Part shown: positions 11,556 to 23,181 of the stretch, piece after piece | Position numbering within the stretch: position 1 is the first letter of the stretch | Layout of the letters: the number at the start of each line of letters is the position of its first letter | Notes under the pieces: generated by a model | The model's database searches: none | What the model saw: the letters and a program-made list of their open reading frames with translations, nothing else | Told to the model about the DNA's origin: nothing | From: Rosa chinensis | Lineage: Eukaryota; Streptophyta; Magnoliopsida; Rosales; Rosaceae | Assembly (NCBI RefSeq): GCF_002994745.2 | Contig: NC_037088.1 | Span: 46,492,911 to 46,556,910 of the forward strand | DNA: 64,000 bases | Direction: 5' to 3' | Translations under genes and position numbers: made by a program

Positions 11556-12643
11556 GGGAAAACATCACAAACAGTACCCCAACTTAAAGTCATTCTACAC
11601 TTTGGTACCTCATCTTCTAAATATATCACTTTGATACCTCAACTTATTATTTATGCATAAGATTCATACACGCCGTTAATAACACCGTTAACTCAAGTGA
11701 CATGTGGCTTTCTATCGTGGGTATTTTCGTCAATTTATATTTTCCCACCAAAAATCTCATGTTATTTGCCATCTAATAAAAACTCACTCCATTAATTCAT
11801 ATTTATTTTTATTAAAAAACAAAAACACAACAAAAACAATTACTACATCTTTCTTCATTGCCAATGAAACCAAATAACCATGGATCTATATTTAAAGAGT
11901 AAGCAAATAACTACAACAACCATAAATACTAAAAGTTTCAAGCAATTTCTACAACTCTATTGGAGACAATCTGCTATGATTGGTATTGAAATTGATTATG
12001 TATAATGAATTGAACAAGCATTTTTCCTTCTTTGTCTGAAGAGTTCTTCAATTAAAAGGGGAAAGACTCAAACCCTAAACTTGAAAGAAAACTAGTATCT
12101 ACCCAACAAATTACATTTGAAGAGCTAAAATAAGATGACATAGAATCAACAATTAATAAAGCTAGTAGACAATTTGCTCTTATCCAAATCAATCTCTATT
12201 TGTGAGTTAGCAGGCTGAAAATGATAAATCCCTCACCTCTTCTCATTTTAATTATTATGTTTCTTGGGATCATAACAATAAGTCAAAATTTCCAGTACAA
12301 TAACCTAAATTGATCTTCCATAAACCCAAATATAATATTTTCCTTGATGACAGATTTATTTTCAGCAAAAAGAAAGGAATTTTAGATCATCTCCCATGGA
12401 ATTTTTGGTGGAAAAACATAAATTGACGAAATACTCATAGCAAAAAGCTACATAACACTTTTGTACAAAAAAAAGCTACATAACACTTTTGTACAAAAAA
12501 AAGCTACATAACACTTGAGTTAACGGTGTTATTAACGGCATGTATGAATCTTATGCATAAATAATAAGTTGAGGTATCAAAGTGATATATTTAGAAGATG
12601 AGGTACCAAAGTGTAGAATGACTTTAAATTGGGGTACCAAAGT
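11556..12643. mobile_element. TIR element (~1.09 kb) at the junction of two direct repeats
   Basis: Long inverted ends of at least 100 bp: GTACCCCAACTTAAAGTCAT at the left, mirrored by ATGACTTTAAATTGGGGTAC at the right, both continuing through the motif for CACTTTGGTACC. No coding capacity. It lies exactly between the two 0.4-kb direct repeats and is absent from copy B. The family is not assigned. Confidence 0.75.
12444..12518. repeat. 27-bp tandem repeat, about three copies
   Basis: The unit AAAAGCTACATAACACTTTT plus GTACAAA is repeated in tandem inside the TIR element. Confidence 0.85.
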
Positions 12644-13040
12644 GTTAATATATACTAATCAAATTAAATAGTAGCCTTAATGTAGTTAAATAATAGTGTA
12701 TTTCATGGTTTTTTAGATTATGGATATTTTAGGTAATTTGGGTTGTGTATTTAGTAAAATATTAGAATAAGTAATTAAATGGTATGTGTATTGAGTAAGG
12801 AGTGTGTATTAAATAATTAAGGGTGTGTATTTAAAACTTCTCGCACTTTTATTCTAAAAAAAAAATAAGGGAGCTAAAGATTTTTTGTTATGTTTGGCTC
12901 TAAAACCAAATGCGTGAAACACACCGGAAACTAATGGGTCTCTCAAACAAGTGACACTGCCAACAGAAATTTCCTCATAACCCCTAAACCCATCGATCTG
13001 AACCTCTTCCTACCACCCCAAACAAAACCCAAATCAGATT
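12644..13040. repeat. Direct repeat 2 flanking the TIR element
   Basis: Second copy of the 0.4-kb repeat. It keeps the fuller MITE inverted end (GGTGTGTATTTAAAACTTCTC near 12,825-12,845) but lacks about 14 bp present in repeat 1 and copy B. Confidence 0.85.
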
Positions 13041-13082
13041 CACTCCTAAATCTCCCACAGTTCCACACACAAAGCAAATAGG

Positions 13083-15831
13083 ATGAGTAGGAAGAGAGTT
13101 TTGATAGTTGGAGGCACAGGTTACTTGGGACAGCATGTATTGCAAGGCTTTTCAGAGATTCAAGAAACCACTCCTTGAGATCTGGCATTTACCCACCACT
13201 CAAGTCCTCCTCCCCAAGCTTTGCTCAATGCATTTCCTAGTGTGCTGCCTTTCTCTGTGGATTTGAAGTCTGGCAATGGATTTGAAGCCATTTCTCATCA
13301 GTTTGGTCCGGTCAGTTCTCACCCTATTAAGCAATTTCTTGTATATGTTGATTGTGATTAGTGATTTTATAATGTTGGTGCTATGATTTGGAGTAATGGG
13401 TTTTGTGGAAAGATCAATTTTGTTTACTGGGTTTGAGTTTTTTGAATGCCATACTGCCCTGTTCTGCTGTTGGGTTTGTACCTTAACTGCAATGTAGTAG
13501 CTTTAATGGGTTTTGTTTTGTTGTTGTATTAGATAATTGCTATTCTTTAGTTCCGTTTTTCGGAGTTGAGACGTGTGCATTAGTATGGTTCTGTAATGTG
13601 GTTAGGGGAACTTAAAATCTCTGAACATGCTAAAACAATCAAGTAAGCAACTTTTAAGTGCTGAGAGGTTTATTCAGTTGAATTCCCAACCTGATGTATG
13701 TAACTTAACTGCAATGATCTAGCTTGCATGGGTTTGTTTTCTTTTTATATGGATGAATGGATGATTGCTATCCTTTTGTTCAATTTTGAGTTGAGATGTG
13801 TACAAATGCCATTAGTTGTTTAGGGAAACCTACAATATCTTAAGTGCTAAAAGAACTTGTCTTCTGGTATGCGATTTGATATTGTTGTTCAAGTAAACAA
13901 CTTTAAGCGCTGAGAGGTGTGATTTGAATTCCCAGCCTGATGTGGTAGTAAACTGTGCTGCACTATCGGTTCATCGTGCCTGTGAAATGGATCCTGCAGC
14001 AGCTATGTCAGTTAATGTGCCATCTTCTCTTGTTAATTGGTTATCAAGCTTAGAAGAGAGTAATTATCTACTGATCCATTTGTCAACTGATCAAGGTAAC
14101 TGACTCTTAATTGTTTCGTATACTGTAATTTGTTCATATTCCTAGTTCAGTTACTGAGTAAAGATGGATCAATAAAAGCAAACAAGAGAAACTGATAAGA
14201 ACTACAACAGCACATAGTTATTACTTGGCTATTGCCATCCAATAAACTTTCTCAAGTACTTGAGATAGAGATTTAGACTTTTAATTACATTATTTACTAT
14301 TAATTGTTAAAGACCCCTGTTGGTCTACAGTTGAGGTAAATAAGATAAAGGAAAGGACGATACAAATTGTTGTATGAATTAACTTGAGCGTACAAATTGT
14401 TGGATACAAATTGCTAAATAGCTATTTGTAGACGGGGACTGATGTGAATTCCCATCAGTTTATGAAGGGGTGAAGTCTTTTTACAAGGAAGATGATGAAG
14501 TTGTACCAGTAAATGTTTATGGGAAATCAAAAGTGGCAGCTGAGCAGTTCATTACTGAGAAATGCTCGAACTTTGCAATTTTGAGAAGCAGTATCATCTT
14601 TGGGCCACAGACAATCTCACCGGTTTCAAAATCTCTTCCGATTCAGGTTTGCAAAAGAGATAACAGACATTAAAATTGTACTATTGCCACTTTGTTGGCA
14701 GATTAGCTTGGAGACCATATGAAAAATTGAAATTGGATCTAGGCTACTTTACTTTGTTCAAATTAGTGATACTTGCAATTGATGTAGTGGGTTGATGGTG
14801 TCCTCTCCAAAGGAAATACAACCGAATTCTTTCATGATGAGTTTCGATGCCCTGTGTATGTAAAGGATGTCATAGCAATCATACTTGCTTTGTCCAAGAC
14901 ATGGATATCAGGTATGAAGTTTGTAAACTAATGCCTGCAATATGTTTCTTTTTGGTTAAATGTGTTTGTCGTGGGCTATCATGAGACTACTGTTATTTTC
15001 TACTTCCTATTGAGAAGTACTTTCACTTGTATCTTCATCGTACTAATATTCATGGAAATTTTTGCAGAGGCTAAGCAAAGAAATTTGCTACTGAATGTTG
15101 GTGGACTGGACAGGGTATCCCGTGTTCAAATGGCTGAGACAGTTGCTGATATAAGGGGATACAACCTCTCATTAATTAAATCTGTATCTGCATCATCGGT
15201 ATGATACTTTGCTACATTTCTAGTGTTCTATTATGTTTGAGATACTGGCGTTCAACTTCAACACCTTTATATCAGAATTACTAATACATGACCTATCATT
15301 TTCAAGTTGCATTCTCACTTGGTTTTCACTTTGCCGTTGTCTGGACATCTCCTATATGATTGAAACATGCAACTACAATGTCCAGCCATATACTTTCTCC
15401 TCTTTCTACCAATTAATAGGATAATGATCAATTGTGTATGCTCACCAACGAATGCCTATCATTTTTTAAGCTCCTTGGAGTGGAGTTGGAATAAGGGTTA
15501 GGATTAGGATAGTTGAATGTTCTTAGGGTAAATATATAAAATAAGGTTTTGGCTTTTGTCGATTAGAAAACCTTGTTCTTTATGTTCCAAAAATGTAAAT
15601 AAATAAAATAAGGTTTTGGCTTTTGTCGATTAAAGAACCTTGTTCTTTATGTTGCCTCAGTAGTCAATTTATTTATTTATACAGTATTCCTGTACCTGAC
15701 AATATTTCACTGTCATGTTCATCTTAATGTCTCCTGCTGACATATCCATGGATATAACTAAGCTAGTTCAGACGCTTGGTATTTCTCCTATTTCATTTCG
15801 AGATGGTGTCAGATTGACGCTTGAACTGTGA
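13083..15831 (+). pseudogene. RmlD/MAT2B-like NAD(P)-binding reductase pseudogene, copy A
   Basis: Six exons: 13,083-13,310, 13,936-14,095, 14,459-14,646, 14,788-14,911, 15,068-15,198 and about 15,729-15,831. The first five have consistent GT-AG borders and phases. The product is an extended short-chain reductase-like protein: exon 1 has the Rossmann motif VGGTGYLGQH, exon 2 has VVVNCAALS and HLSTDQ, and exon 3 has VNVYGKSKVAAEQF with the YxxxK pair. The closest known families are dTDP-4-dehydrorhamnose reductase and the beta subunit of methionine adenosyltransferase 2; the substrate is unknown. Lesions: a TGA at 13,176-13,178 (codon 32, where copy B has TGT), and loss of about 19 nt covering the exon 6 acceptor and its first codons, seen by comparison with 24,711-24,740. 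Probably dead. Confidence 0.85.
15541..15654. repeat. Tandem duplication, ~68-bp unit
   Basis: The block ATAAGGTTTTGGCTTTTGTC is repeated with a 68-bp period in intron 5 of the reductase. The paralogue near 24,600 has one copy. Confidence 0.85.
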
Positions 15832-16685
15832 CCAGTGATCAAGTCTTGATGCCATGACGATCTTGTAAATTGCTTCCTCATTGTAATACTGAGGAGTACC
15901 CATCAATTTCACCCATACTTGATTGTAAAAGTGTTGTTAAGGTGTTCTAGAGAAACTGTCTTTTATCCCAAGAAGCTTCAATTGTATTATTATGAATTTC
16001 ATTTCTATTAGTTTCAGAATGAAAATGCTCATGACCCAAATCTTAGACAATTACTGATTGTCTCATTAGCCTCATGTCTGTCTCTACGACAATATTTTGA
16101 AGCAAAAAGATGTTTGCTTGTTACTAATCAAGAGGGGCGTATTACTAAAATTCTTTAGTAATTTTTCAAAAGTAATTAACTGAATAATGTGGTGGGAACG
16201 AGAAATAGACATTCAATACTTATATAGTTCGACATTAAAGCTTTCTTTCAATGCTAGATACAAGTTTTCATAAACTATAATAAGAGAGCTTTGTATATTT
16301 TTAAATGCATGATTGAATATCAGTTCATACAATTTTGACATCTGCAAAAGCTGTCTTGGCCCCAGATCTCAATGTCATTCCGTCAGTTCTTCTTCACCAG
16401 CTTTTTTAGAATTAGAATATCTATTAAATATGGAGTTCATTGTAATTCAGTACAACTTCAAAACACACATAGGAAAACAAGTTACAAATATGAAAGTTCG
16501 AGCACATTCTCTCCACACATCACAGGCAAATATTGAGCAAGTTTGCCACAAATTTATTATGTGTTACAAATTGAAAGAGTGAGTCTAACTTACAGGAAAA
16601 TACACAGAAACAGAGCACAAATCTAAGTCCTTATTAGAAAACAGAGGCCAGCAACAAGTCAGGTGCATTGCTCTTCACAACCATT
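15832..16685. other. Intergenic between reductase A and the intact LRR gene
   Basis: No gene seen. It forms the convergent 3' flanks of both genes and is alignable in part with 24,843-25,586 and 28,462-28,640. Confidence 0.6.
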
Positions 16686-19487
16686 TCAACGTCTCCAGTA
16701 TCTCTGATGTACATAAACATGTCTCCTATGATGACCAAATCTTCGTTCCAGCTGAGGGAATATCTTTAGAAGCATGTTATACATAGCTCTGTAATACCAT
16801 TTCCTCCATCTCTTGCAGAACAAAAGTGACCCGATGGCAATCCCAAACCCACATGTAAATCCAATTTCAGGACAGATAATATCCCAATCAATTTCATGTC
16901 CCAAATTTGAATGGTTGCCTTCCTGCTTTGGTGGTGAGAAGCCTGTGTTATTATCTGCTGTTAAAGGAGGCCCCCATAATCCTTTGTTACCTTCGAAGGA
17001 AGCTGCATCAAATGTTGAAAATTGAGCACCGCTTGGTATCCTCCCGACCAATTGATTATATGAGAGATTCAAGAATGCAAGGAAAGTGAGTTTTGTAAGC
17101 TCCAGTGGGATTTGACCGCTCAGTTTATTTTTCGAGAGGTCCAAAGACTCTAGCTCACTCAAGTTACCTAATGATGATGGAAGTGCACCTGTGAAAGCAT
17201 TGTTGGACAAGTTGAGGGCATATAATGATTTGAGTTCTCCAATTTCCTCCGGTATTGATCCGTTGAACTTGTTGCATGAGAAATCAATCGAGGTGAAGAG
17301 TGTTAAAACATTCACCAGCTCCATCTCAGAACCTTTGTTGGTAACCATGATTGTATCTTCTTGAAAAGAAGCTCCAGCATACAACCATTGAAGGTTACTG
17401 ATATTCAATGGGGCATCACCTTTACTAGTCCTCATGGCCTGCCAAGTTGTCAAATCTCTTCCAGGTATTTCTCCACTAAAATTGTTGTGAGCTAGGTCTA
17501 TCATTCGAAGTACTGGCCAAGTGCCATTAGTCTTGCGACAACCAATGTGCCCAAAAAATTTATTGGACCGCAAGACAAGAACACTCAACGTGGATATGTT
17601 CCTCAAAAAGCATGGAAATGGTTCTGTTATCAGATTGTTTCCAAGGTTTAAAATCTCTAACTGGGTGCAGTTCACAAGAGATTTTAGAAACTGGCCTTGA
17701 ATATGATTTCCACTGATGTCTAGTTTCTTTAAACTGCAATTATGAGAGAATTCATCAACATTTGTAAGATTGTTTCTCCTCAAATTGAGTACTGCAAGCG
17801 AGCTCATTGTAGTCAAGCACTGGGGAATCGTGCCACTCAATGAATTATTGGACAGATCAAGAATGGTAAGATACGGTGAATTGCATAATGATTCTGGAAT
17901 GATCCCATTGAGGTTATTGCTAGAAAGCGAAAAGATTCCAATACTAAGAAGCACATCTCCAATGGTACTCGGTATGATAGAGCTGAAATAATTCTTTGAG
18001 AAATCTAGATAATAGAGATAGCAAGGTGGCTGAAAATTTGGGATTTGCCCATGAAACTGATTGGAATGAAGGTCAAGGTTATCTAGATTAGTGATATTGA
18101 TTGAATGAACATTTAGAGAATCTAGGGAATTGCAAGAAAGGTTCAGGGACTCAAGATTACTTAAACTCCAAATCCAGTTGGGTATCTTGCCATTTATCTG
18201 GTTATCTGAAAGGTCCAATCCTATCAAGTTAGATCGATTCCTCAAGAAATTAGGAAATGTTCTCAATTTCAATGACGCCAAGCTCAGCTTAGATAGTTGA
18301 GAAAATGAGGAATATGAGAAATTGGTATAATCATGGGTAAGAAACAAGTTATTGTGTGAAAGATCAAGTTCAGAAAGATTTCTCAGCTGGTGTAGACCAT
18401 CAAGAGGAAACGAGCCACTTAAATTATTTGAAGAAAGATCTAGAGTTTTAAGACCTCGCAAGCTAAAGATAGACATAGGTATCGGCCCTTCTAGATTATT
18501 GCTACTGAAATCAACTCTAAGATTAAGACCATTCGGCAAGTAGGAAGACACATTTGAAGTTTCAGGGAATGGACCAGAGAATTGATTGCCAGAAAGATCT
18601 AGAAGACCCGTTGGGCTTAGGTTTAGGGAAAACAGAGATGCTGGGATATTCCCATTGAGCTTATTAGAGCTCAAAATGAGAGAGGATAGCTTAGTAAGGT
18701 TTCTCCAGTGAGTGGAATTAATAGTACCTGTTAGACCATTGTAGGAAAGGTCTATGTCGCCCACATTATTGGCCCCACTGAATGACGGAATTGAACCTTC
18801 CAACTTGTTAAAAGACATCGACAAAGAAACCAATTGTGTAAGGTTTGTCATTGACTTGGGCATCGGTCCGGTGAACTCGCAAGCGTCAATATCTATGGTG
18901 GACAACATTTTGAGGTTGCCAATAGAATTTGGCAATAACCCTGAAAATTTTGTCCAGCTTAGATGCAGGTTCCGAAGAGATCCATTCCTTGGGAATTCTG
19001 GCAAGGAACCATCAAGTTGCTGATTATATGAAAGGTCAATACTTTGTAGAGAAGGTAACTGAAAGATCTCTTTGGGAAATGTTCCATGCAAGTTGCATCC
19101 CTGGAGACTCAAGATAGTCAAGTTTGAAAAGTTGGCAAAGAATCCTGGAACTGGTGCAGAGATATTGTTCCCATCCAACTTAATTACGGATAAAGATTGA
19201 AGATAATGAAGATGGAAGAGACTGCTGGAATTAACTGAGATATGTTCGAAGCTTATGTCAAGACCCAGAACATGCCCATTACGGCTGCAGGTGATGCCGA
19301 CCCAGGAACAACAATCAGTACTTGCATTCCAAGAAATAAGCTTGGTGGAATGATTGAACACGAGGCCTTTCTTGAATTGGAGTAGTGATAGTTGCTGGTT
19401 TTTAATACACTGGCTATGAACTGCTGGGATGATGATACTGACCCAGAGTGTGATCAAGAAAAGGAAGAAATGTAGCAAAGTTTTCAT
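16686..19487 (-). CDS. LRR receptor-like protein, Ve/Cf-like, intact
   Basis: A single exon of 933 codons encodes a plasma-membrane receptor without a kinase. The order is: signal peptide (residues 1 to about 25, ending AVHSQC), LRR N-terminal cap with the CCSWVGITC pair, about 25 LRRs of the LxxLxxLxLSxNxLxGxIP type with many N-glycosylation sites, an island before the last repeats, [14 protein letters not shown], an acidic linker ([10 protein letters not shown]), one membrane helix ([15 protein letters not shown]) and a short basic tail ([12 protein letters not shown]). This matches RLPs such as tomato Ve1, which act in pathogen perception with SOBIR1-type co-receptors (known biology; the ligand here is unknown). 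At 933 aa it is shorter than Ve1, which has about 1,050. The sequence jumps from LHYLQSLS to VIKLDGNNIS, suggesting several N-terminal LRRs were lost in frame (inference). It is the only undamaged member of three in the window. Confidence 0.93.
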   Translation of the reverse strand: MKTLLHFFLFLITLWVSIIIPAVHSQCIKNQQLSLLQFKKGLVFNHSTKLISWNASTDCCSWVGITCSRNGHVLGLDISFEHISVNSSSLFHLHYLQSLSVIKLDGNNISAPVPGFFANFSNLTILSLQGCNLHGTFPKEIFQLPSLQSIDLSYNQQLDGSLPEFPRNGSLRNLHLSWTKFSGLLPNSIGNLKMLSTIDIDACEFTGPMPKSMTNLTQLVSLSMSFNKLEGSIPSFSGANNVGDIDLSYNGLTGTINSTHWRNLTKLSSLILSSNKLNGNIPASLFSLNLSPTGLLDLSGNQFSGPFPETSNVSSYLPNGLNLRVDFSSNNLEGPIPMSIFSLRGLKTLDLSSNNLSGSFPLDGLHQLRNLSELDLSHNNLFLTHDYTNFSYSSFSQLSKLSLASLKLRTFPNFLRNRSNLIGLDLSDNQINGKIPNWIWSLSNLESLNLSCNSLDSLNVHSINITNLDNLDLHSNQFHGQIPNFQPPCYLYYLDFSKNYFSSIIPSTIGDVLLSIGIFSLSSNNLNGIIPESLCNSPYLTILDLSNNSLSGTIPQCLTTMSSLAVLNLRRNNLTNVDEFSHNCSLKKLDISGNHIQGQFLKSLVNCTQLEILNLGNNLITEPFPCFLRNISTLSVLVLRSNKFFGHIGCRKTNGTWPVLRMIDLAHNNFSGEIPGRDLTTWQAMRTSKGDAPLNISNLQWLYAGASFQEDTIMVTNKGSEMELVNVLTLFTSIDFSCNKFNGSIPEEIGELKSLYALNLSNNAFTGALPSSLGNLSELESLDLSKNKLSGQIPLELTKLTFLAFLNLSYNQLVGRIPSGAQFSTFDAASFEGNKGLWGPPLTADNNTGFSPPKQEGNHSNLGHEIDWDIICPEIGFTCGFGIAIGSLLFCKRWRKWYYRAMYNMLLKIFPQLERRFGHHRRHVYVHQRYWRR

Positions 19488-19530
19488 TTTGGCTGAGGTT
19501 AAGTGAACAACTCTTAATGGTTATGGTGGC

Positions 19531-19537
19531 TTTTATA
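19531..19537 (-). promoter_or_regulatory. TATA box of the intact LRR gene
   Basis: TATAAAA on the minus strand, 44 bp before the ATG at 19,487. The implied 5' leader is very short. Confidence 0.55.
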
Positions 19538-20694
19538 GAGTGGAATTGGCAAACTCCTCCATGAGATTTGTGGTCGTTTTGAAGTGTTCTGTACTGTGGC
19601 CTAAGTCGACGAAGACTTGGGCCGACAATGACCCTGAGAGTCTATCTTGGAGTGAAGCATGCTTCAGGCAAAGTGAACGAAGACCTGGGCTGACGAAGAC
19701 CCGGCCCCGAGAATCAAATTCACACTGAGGTATGCTTTGAACCAAATTCACACTGACGAAGACGCTGACACTCGCTTCTCTGGGCGCCAACTTGAACTGC
19801 ACTGTCTAATTGAAGTCGAAAATTTTTAAATCACACAATTAAAAGATAAAATTCCACTATCAGAGGAACCTACAGAAGAATCTATAAGAAACATAGTTTT
19901 TAATCATTCGATCTAATGCAAAGAAACGTATAAAGGTATAGCCAATTGCAATTGTACCCAACTGTGGGAAAGCTTTAGCATTAAATTGTGTAACATCTTG
20001 AAATTGGTTCAGAGGTTGTTTTCGGAAAACTGCTATATATGTCAAGTCAATTGCCCGGACTTTGTGTTTGAAGTGAATATTATGTGTAGGCCTGGCAATT
20101 CAGTCCATGACCCGTTAACCGCCCGCTAAAAACCCATTTATTTTCGCCCAATAATTTATGTGACAGTTTTAGGGGATTCTCATACATTAATTTCTTAAAA
20201 TAGTTGATTACTTCCAAAAGTGTTACTCTTTGTGGAAAAGCTAATGCCTTTATGATTGTAGTGTATGCTCCTTGAATTTGATTTCAGGTGATTTTGCAAT
20301 TAATATTGCTTGCTTCATGTTATCATGTAAAATTTTGAATGGAATTTGTGCTTGATTTTATGATGTGAAGTTTTTTCGCATTATCATCTCTCATTTTCAC
20401 TGATGATAGCATATGACCCAGTTGTTGAAATTCATAGAAACATAGCCAGTTCAATACGACCTCTTTACCTTCTATTACTATAGTATATGTGTTCCACTGC
20501 TTGTAACATACAGGCTACAAATTGTCGGCTACTTTAATAATTCTTACTGATCGAAGATAATGACTCAAATTGTTTGTGATGCCGGTGATGATATCGTGAT
20601 CTTTGTAGAACACAGAGAAATATCCAGGGTAATTTCGAATCCTCTTACAGTTTACTTATATTAAAACTGCATGTCCCATTGTCATGCATTCACA
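19538..20694. other. Upstream region of the intact LRR gene
   Basis: No gene seen. From about 20,070 the sequence is homologous to the spacers at 2,742 and 31,716, with a short insertion at about 20,086-20,165. This shows what the A and B copies lost: everything between this point and mid-LRR. Confidence 0.6.
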
Positions 20695-20702
20695 CACCTG
20701 CT

Positions 20703-21248
20703 TAGGCATGGCAATGGGGCGGGTTGTGGACCATCCTCATCCCCAGGGTCATTCTCTACCCCCATCCCTGCCCTAATCCCCAATAAAAATATATTGGGGA
20801 TTCTCCGTCCTCATCCCCACTGAGGACTAAGCCTCCAAACCCGCCCCAAATCCCCAATAAGAATTTAATAAATAAAATAATTTTTTCTCATATTGCCTTT
20901 TTAAAAATCAAAATCTACAACAAATAAATTTAAAACATGATTAAATTCATGAATCATAATTTAGTGAGTGTAAAAATCAAAACATCATTAAAGTAAAGTA
21001 GTAAATAATATATTTATGATTTATATTATAAAAAAATAAATTAAAATATATACAAGTTAAATATATGTATATATTATTGGGGCGGGTTTGGGGATGGAGA
21101 TCACAATACCATCCCCGCCCCATCCCCAATCTTAGATAGCGGGGATTGGGGATCCCCATCCCCATTCCCCATTTGTCCCCAAATTCTCCCCCATTAGGGG
21201 TGGGTATCCAATGGAGCTCCGCCCCGCTGGGGATTTTTGCCATCCCTA
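20703..21248. mobile_element. hAT-type MITE, 546 bp
   Basis: Inverted ends TAGGCATGGCAA and TTGCCATCCCTA, flanked by an 8-bp duplication with one mismatch (CACCTGCT at 20,695-20,702, CACCTGTT at 21,249-21,256). The interior is rich in GGGGCGGG/CCCCATCCCC blocks with an AT-rich centre. Copies A and B lack it. No coding capacity. Confidence 0.85.
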
Positions 21249-21429
21249 CACCTGTTGTTCACTTTCCTTCTCATCCTCTTCTTAGTAGTTTCTAACGATC
21301 ATTTTCTTTTGACTAATGTAGAAGGATATATATAATCTAGGGGATATATTTCTTTCAATTTCATACCTTGTCAATAATTAAAAAGCTCCATAATACATCA
21401 TTTAAATTCTAATATTTCATTCTGCCAAA

Positions 21430-22111
21430 TATTTATAGAAATGCCGAGGAATCAGTTACTACTGCTGTTGCTGAAGCTCGAATTGCTACAAATATTAATG
21501 TTGTTCCACATATGTGAGACATGAAGACGGAAAGGTTTCAAAGAATCAAAGGTATTCCAAAATCAGAGATGTCAACATAGGTGAAGTTCAAATTGGTACC
21601 AAAAAAAACTTTCGAACCGAACAAAAAATTGGCCAGAAGGACATTGCTAGGTATATTTATTAGATTTAACATGCATAGATCATTACGTTTGAAAAGAGTT
21701 TGGAAAACCACTAGGCATCACAAATAACTTAGTGCCTTGCCAAACTTAGGGTTTTGTTTACTCACTAGTCAAAACTACCGATCGCTTGTTTAGATAATTT
21801 GAGGAATTCAACTATTGATTCAGGCATCAAACAATCAAAGTATTAAGACCCTAGAACGCATACTAAATAGGCCTCCAAACCATATAAACATAGACTTCAT
21901 AAATGAGAAACATGGTGAACTAAACCTCAACTTTATTAATTAGAAAACATGTTGAAGTCAAAGCATGTTCTCTAGAACTAAACCTCTCCTTCAATTCCCA
22001 TTCCCAATTTTCGTTTCCACTACTTCTACTCAAGACCCAATTAGGGTTTCACTGTTTCTGATCTTTTTTTGTTCTGATGTGACAGAGAAAGAGAGTTGGT
22101 GATCGGAGCAA
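21430..22111. other. Decayed spacer and 5' flank of the orphan exon
   Basis: 21,430-21,600 is a decayed copy of exon 2 of the small secreted-protein gene. 21,960-22,111 looks like the 5' UTR of the next gene, with a CT-rich tract and GTGACAG just before the leader. Nothing else is seen. Confidence 0.45.
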
Positions 22112-22294
22112 ATGGGAGGAGGCGAACATGCGCACGGCGAGGGGGCCCACGGCGGAGACTTCAGGGCGAAGGTGTGGAGCATGAGCGGTGGGCCCTACTG
22201 CAGGCCCAAGCACTGGAAGCGCAACACGGCCTTCGCCATGTTCGGAGTCTTCCTCATCTGCATTCCCATCGCCATGAAATCTGCCGAGCTCGAG
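22112..22294 (+). pseudogene. Orphan first exon of a plant complex I small membrane subunit (NDUFB4/B15-like)
   Basis: A clean 61-codon exon starts MGGGEHAHGEGAHGGDFRAK and continues VWSMSGGPYCRPKHWKRNTA, a membrane helix (MFGVFLICIPIAM) and KSAELE, then a GT donor at 22,295. From memory this is the first part of the roughly 70-aa Arabidopsis At2g31490 product, a mitochondrial inner-membrane subunit of NADH dehydrogenase. The short second exon is not found in the next 1.5 kb, so the gene appears truncated, probably a duplicated or captured 5' piece. An undetected tiny exon remains possible. Confidence 0.6.
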
Positions 22295-23181
22295 GTTCGT
22301 TCACCTCACCGAAACTCCTTTCTCTTTTGGTTTCGGCTTTGGATTTCTGTTTTAGAAATGTAGGAACCTAAGAGATGGTAAAGTTTCATATTCTTGGGTT
22401 GTAGGTGAAGATTGGGTTTTGGATTGTGAAATTAGGGCCCAGATGAACTCTAAGCTCGACTGAAACTGAGGCTGTTAGATATTGTTTTGCTTTAGTTGAG
22501 GTTTAGGTTTTTGATTCTTGGAAATGAGTACATAACTAATTAAGTACATGTATCGAGAATTGTTTCGTGGTTTCTAAATAGTACTTAGTGTGATAGTCAG
22601 GTTCCGTTGTGATTTGTGGGGAATGGGGTGCTGATCTGGGGTTGTCAGTGTTTTATCATTGTCATCTTGTTCTACAATATACTGTAGCATCTTGTTCTAC
22701 AGATGAGTTTTTGTTAATGTAGTGACTGAAATCTTGAAGTAGATGAACAACTAAAATTTGGTGGTAGCAGCCAATCAAAAATTGGAATTTGAATAATGTT
22801 TTGAAAGAGAATTTAGAAGATGCTGGTATATAGAATTCTCAGAAAGCGATGATGCTCTAACCTGGATGTCGTACCCATTATACCCTGCGGTTAAGATCAT
22901 CTGGAGGACGGACTTTGCTCCCTAGTTGTTGTACTTTTCATTTGAAGATAAAATCTTTTGCCATCACAAATGCTTTCAATATCTACAACAAGCTACCAGT
23001 GTCAGAAACTTTAATACTAGAAATGGTTTTACTTTTGGGTAGTGCTGTTCGCATTCTCTATTACTCCTCACACTCCCTTTCATTTTTACTAATTTTCAAT
23101 GTTGTGTATGTTTTTCATTCTTTTCATTTCAAAACTACACGGACCCCTTACTATCATCACTACTGCTTTCCCAACGTTTGA
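22295..23181. other. Intronic or intergenic, no gene seen
   Basis: AT-rich sequence following the orphan exon, with no supported coding segment. Confidence 0.5.

Larger units (their letters stand above)
1..14081. repeat. Segmental duplication, copy A
   Basis: This block aligns by eye, at very high identity, with 28,585-34,754 plus 62,247-64,000 (copy B). It runs from the LRR pseudogene through the conserved spacer, the viral-leader relic and the MITE to reductase exon 2. Differences are mostly private transposon insertions: 1,199-2,103, 3,889-8,908 and 11,556-12,643 occur only in A. Homology reaches the window start, so the true left edge lies outside. Confidence 0.9.
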
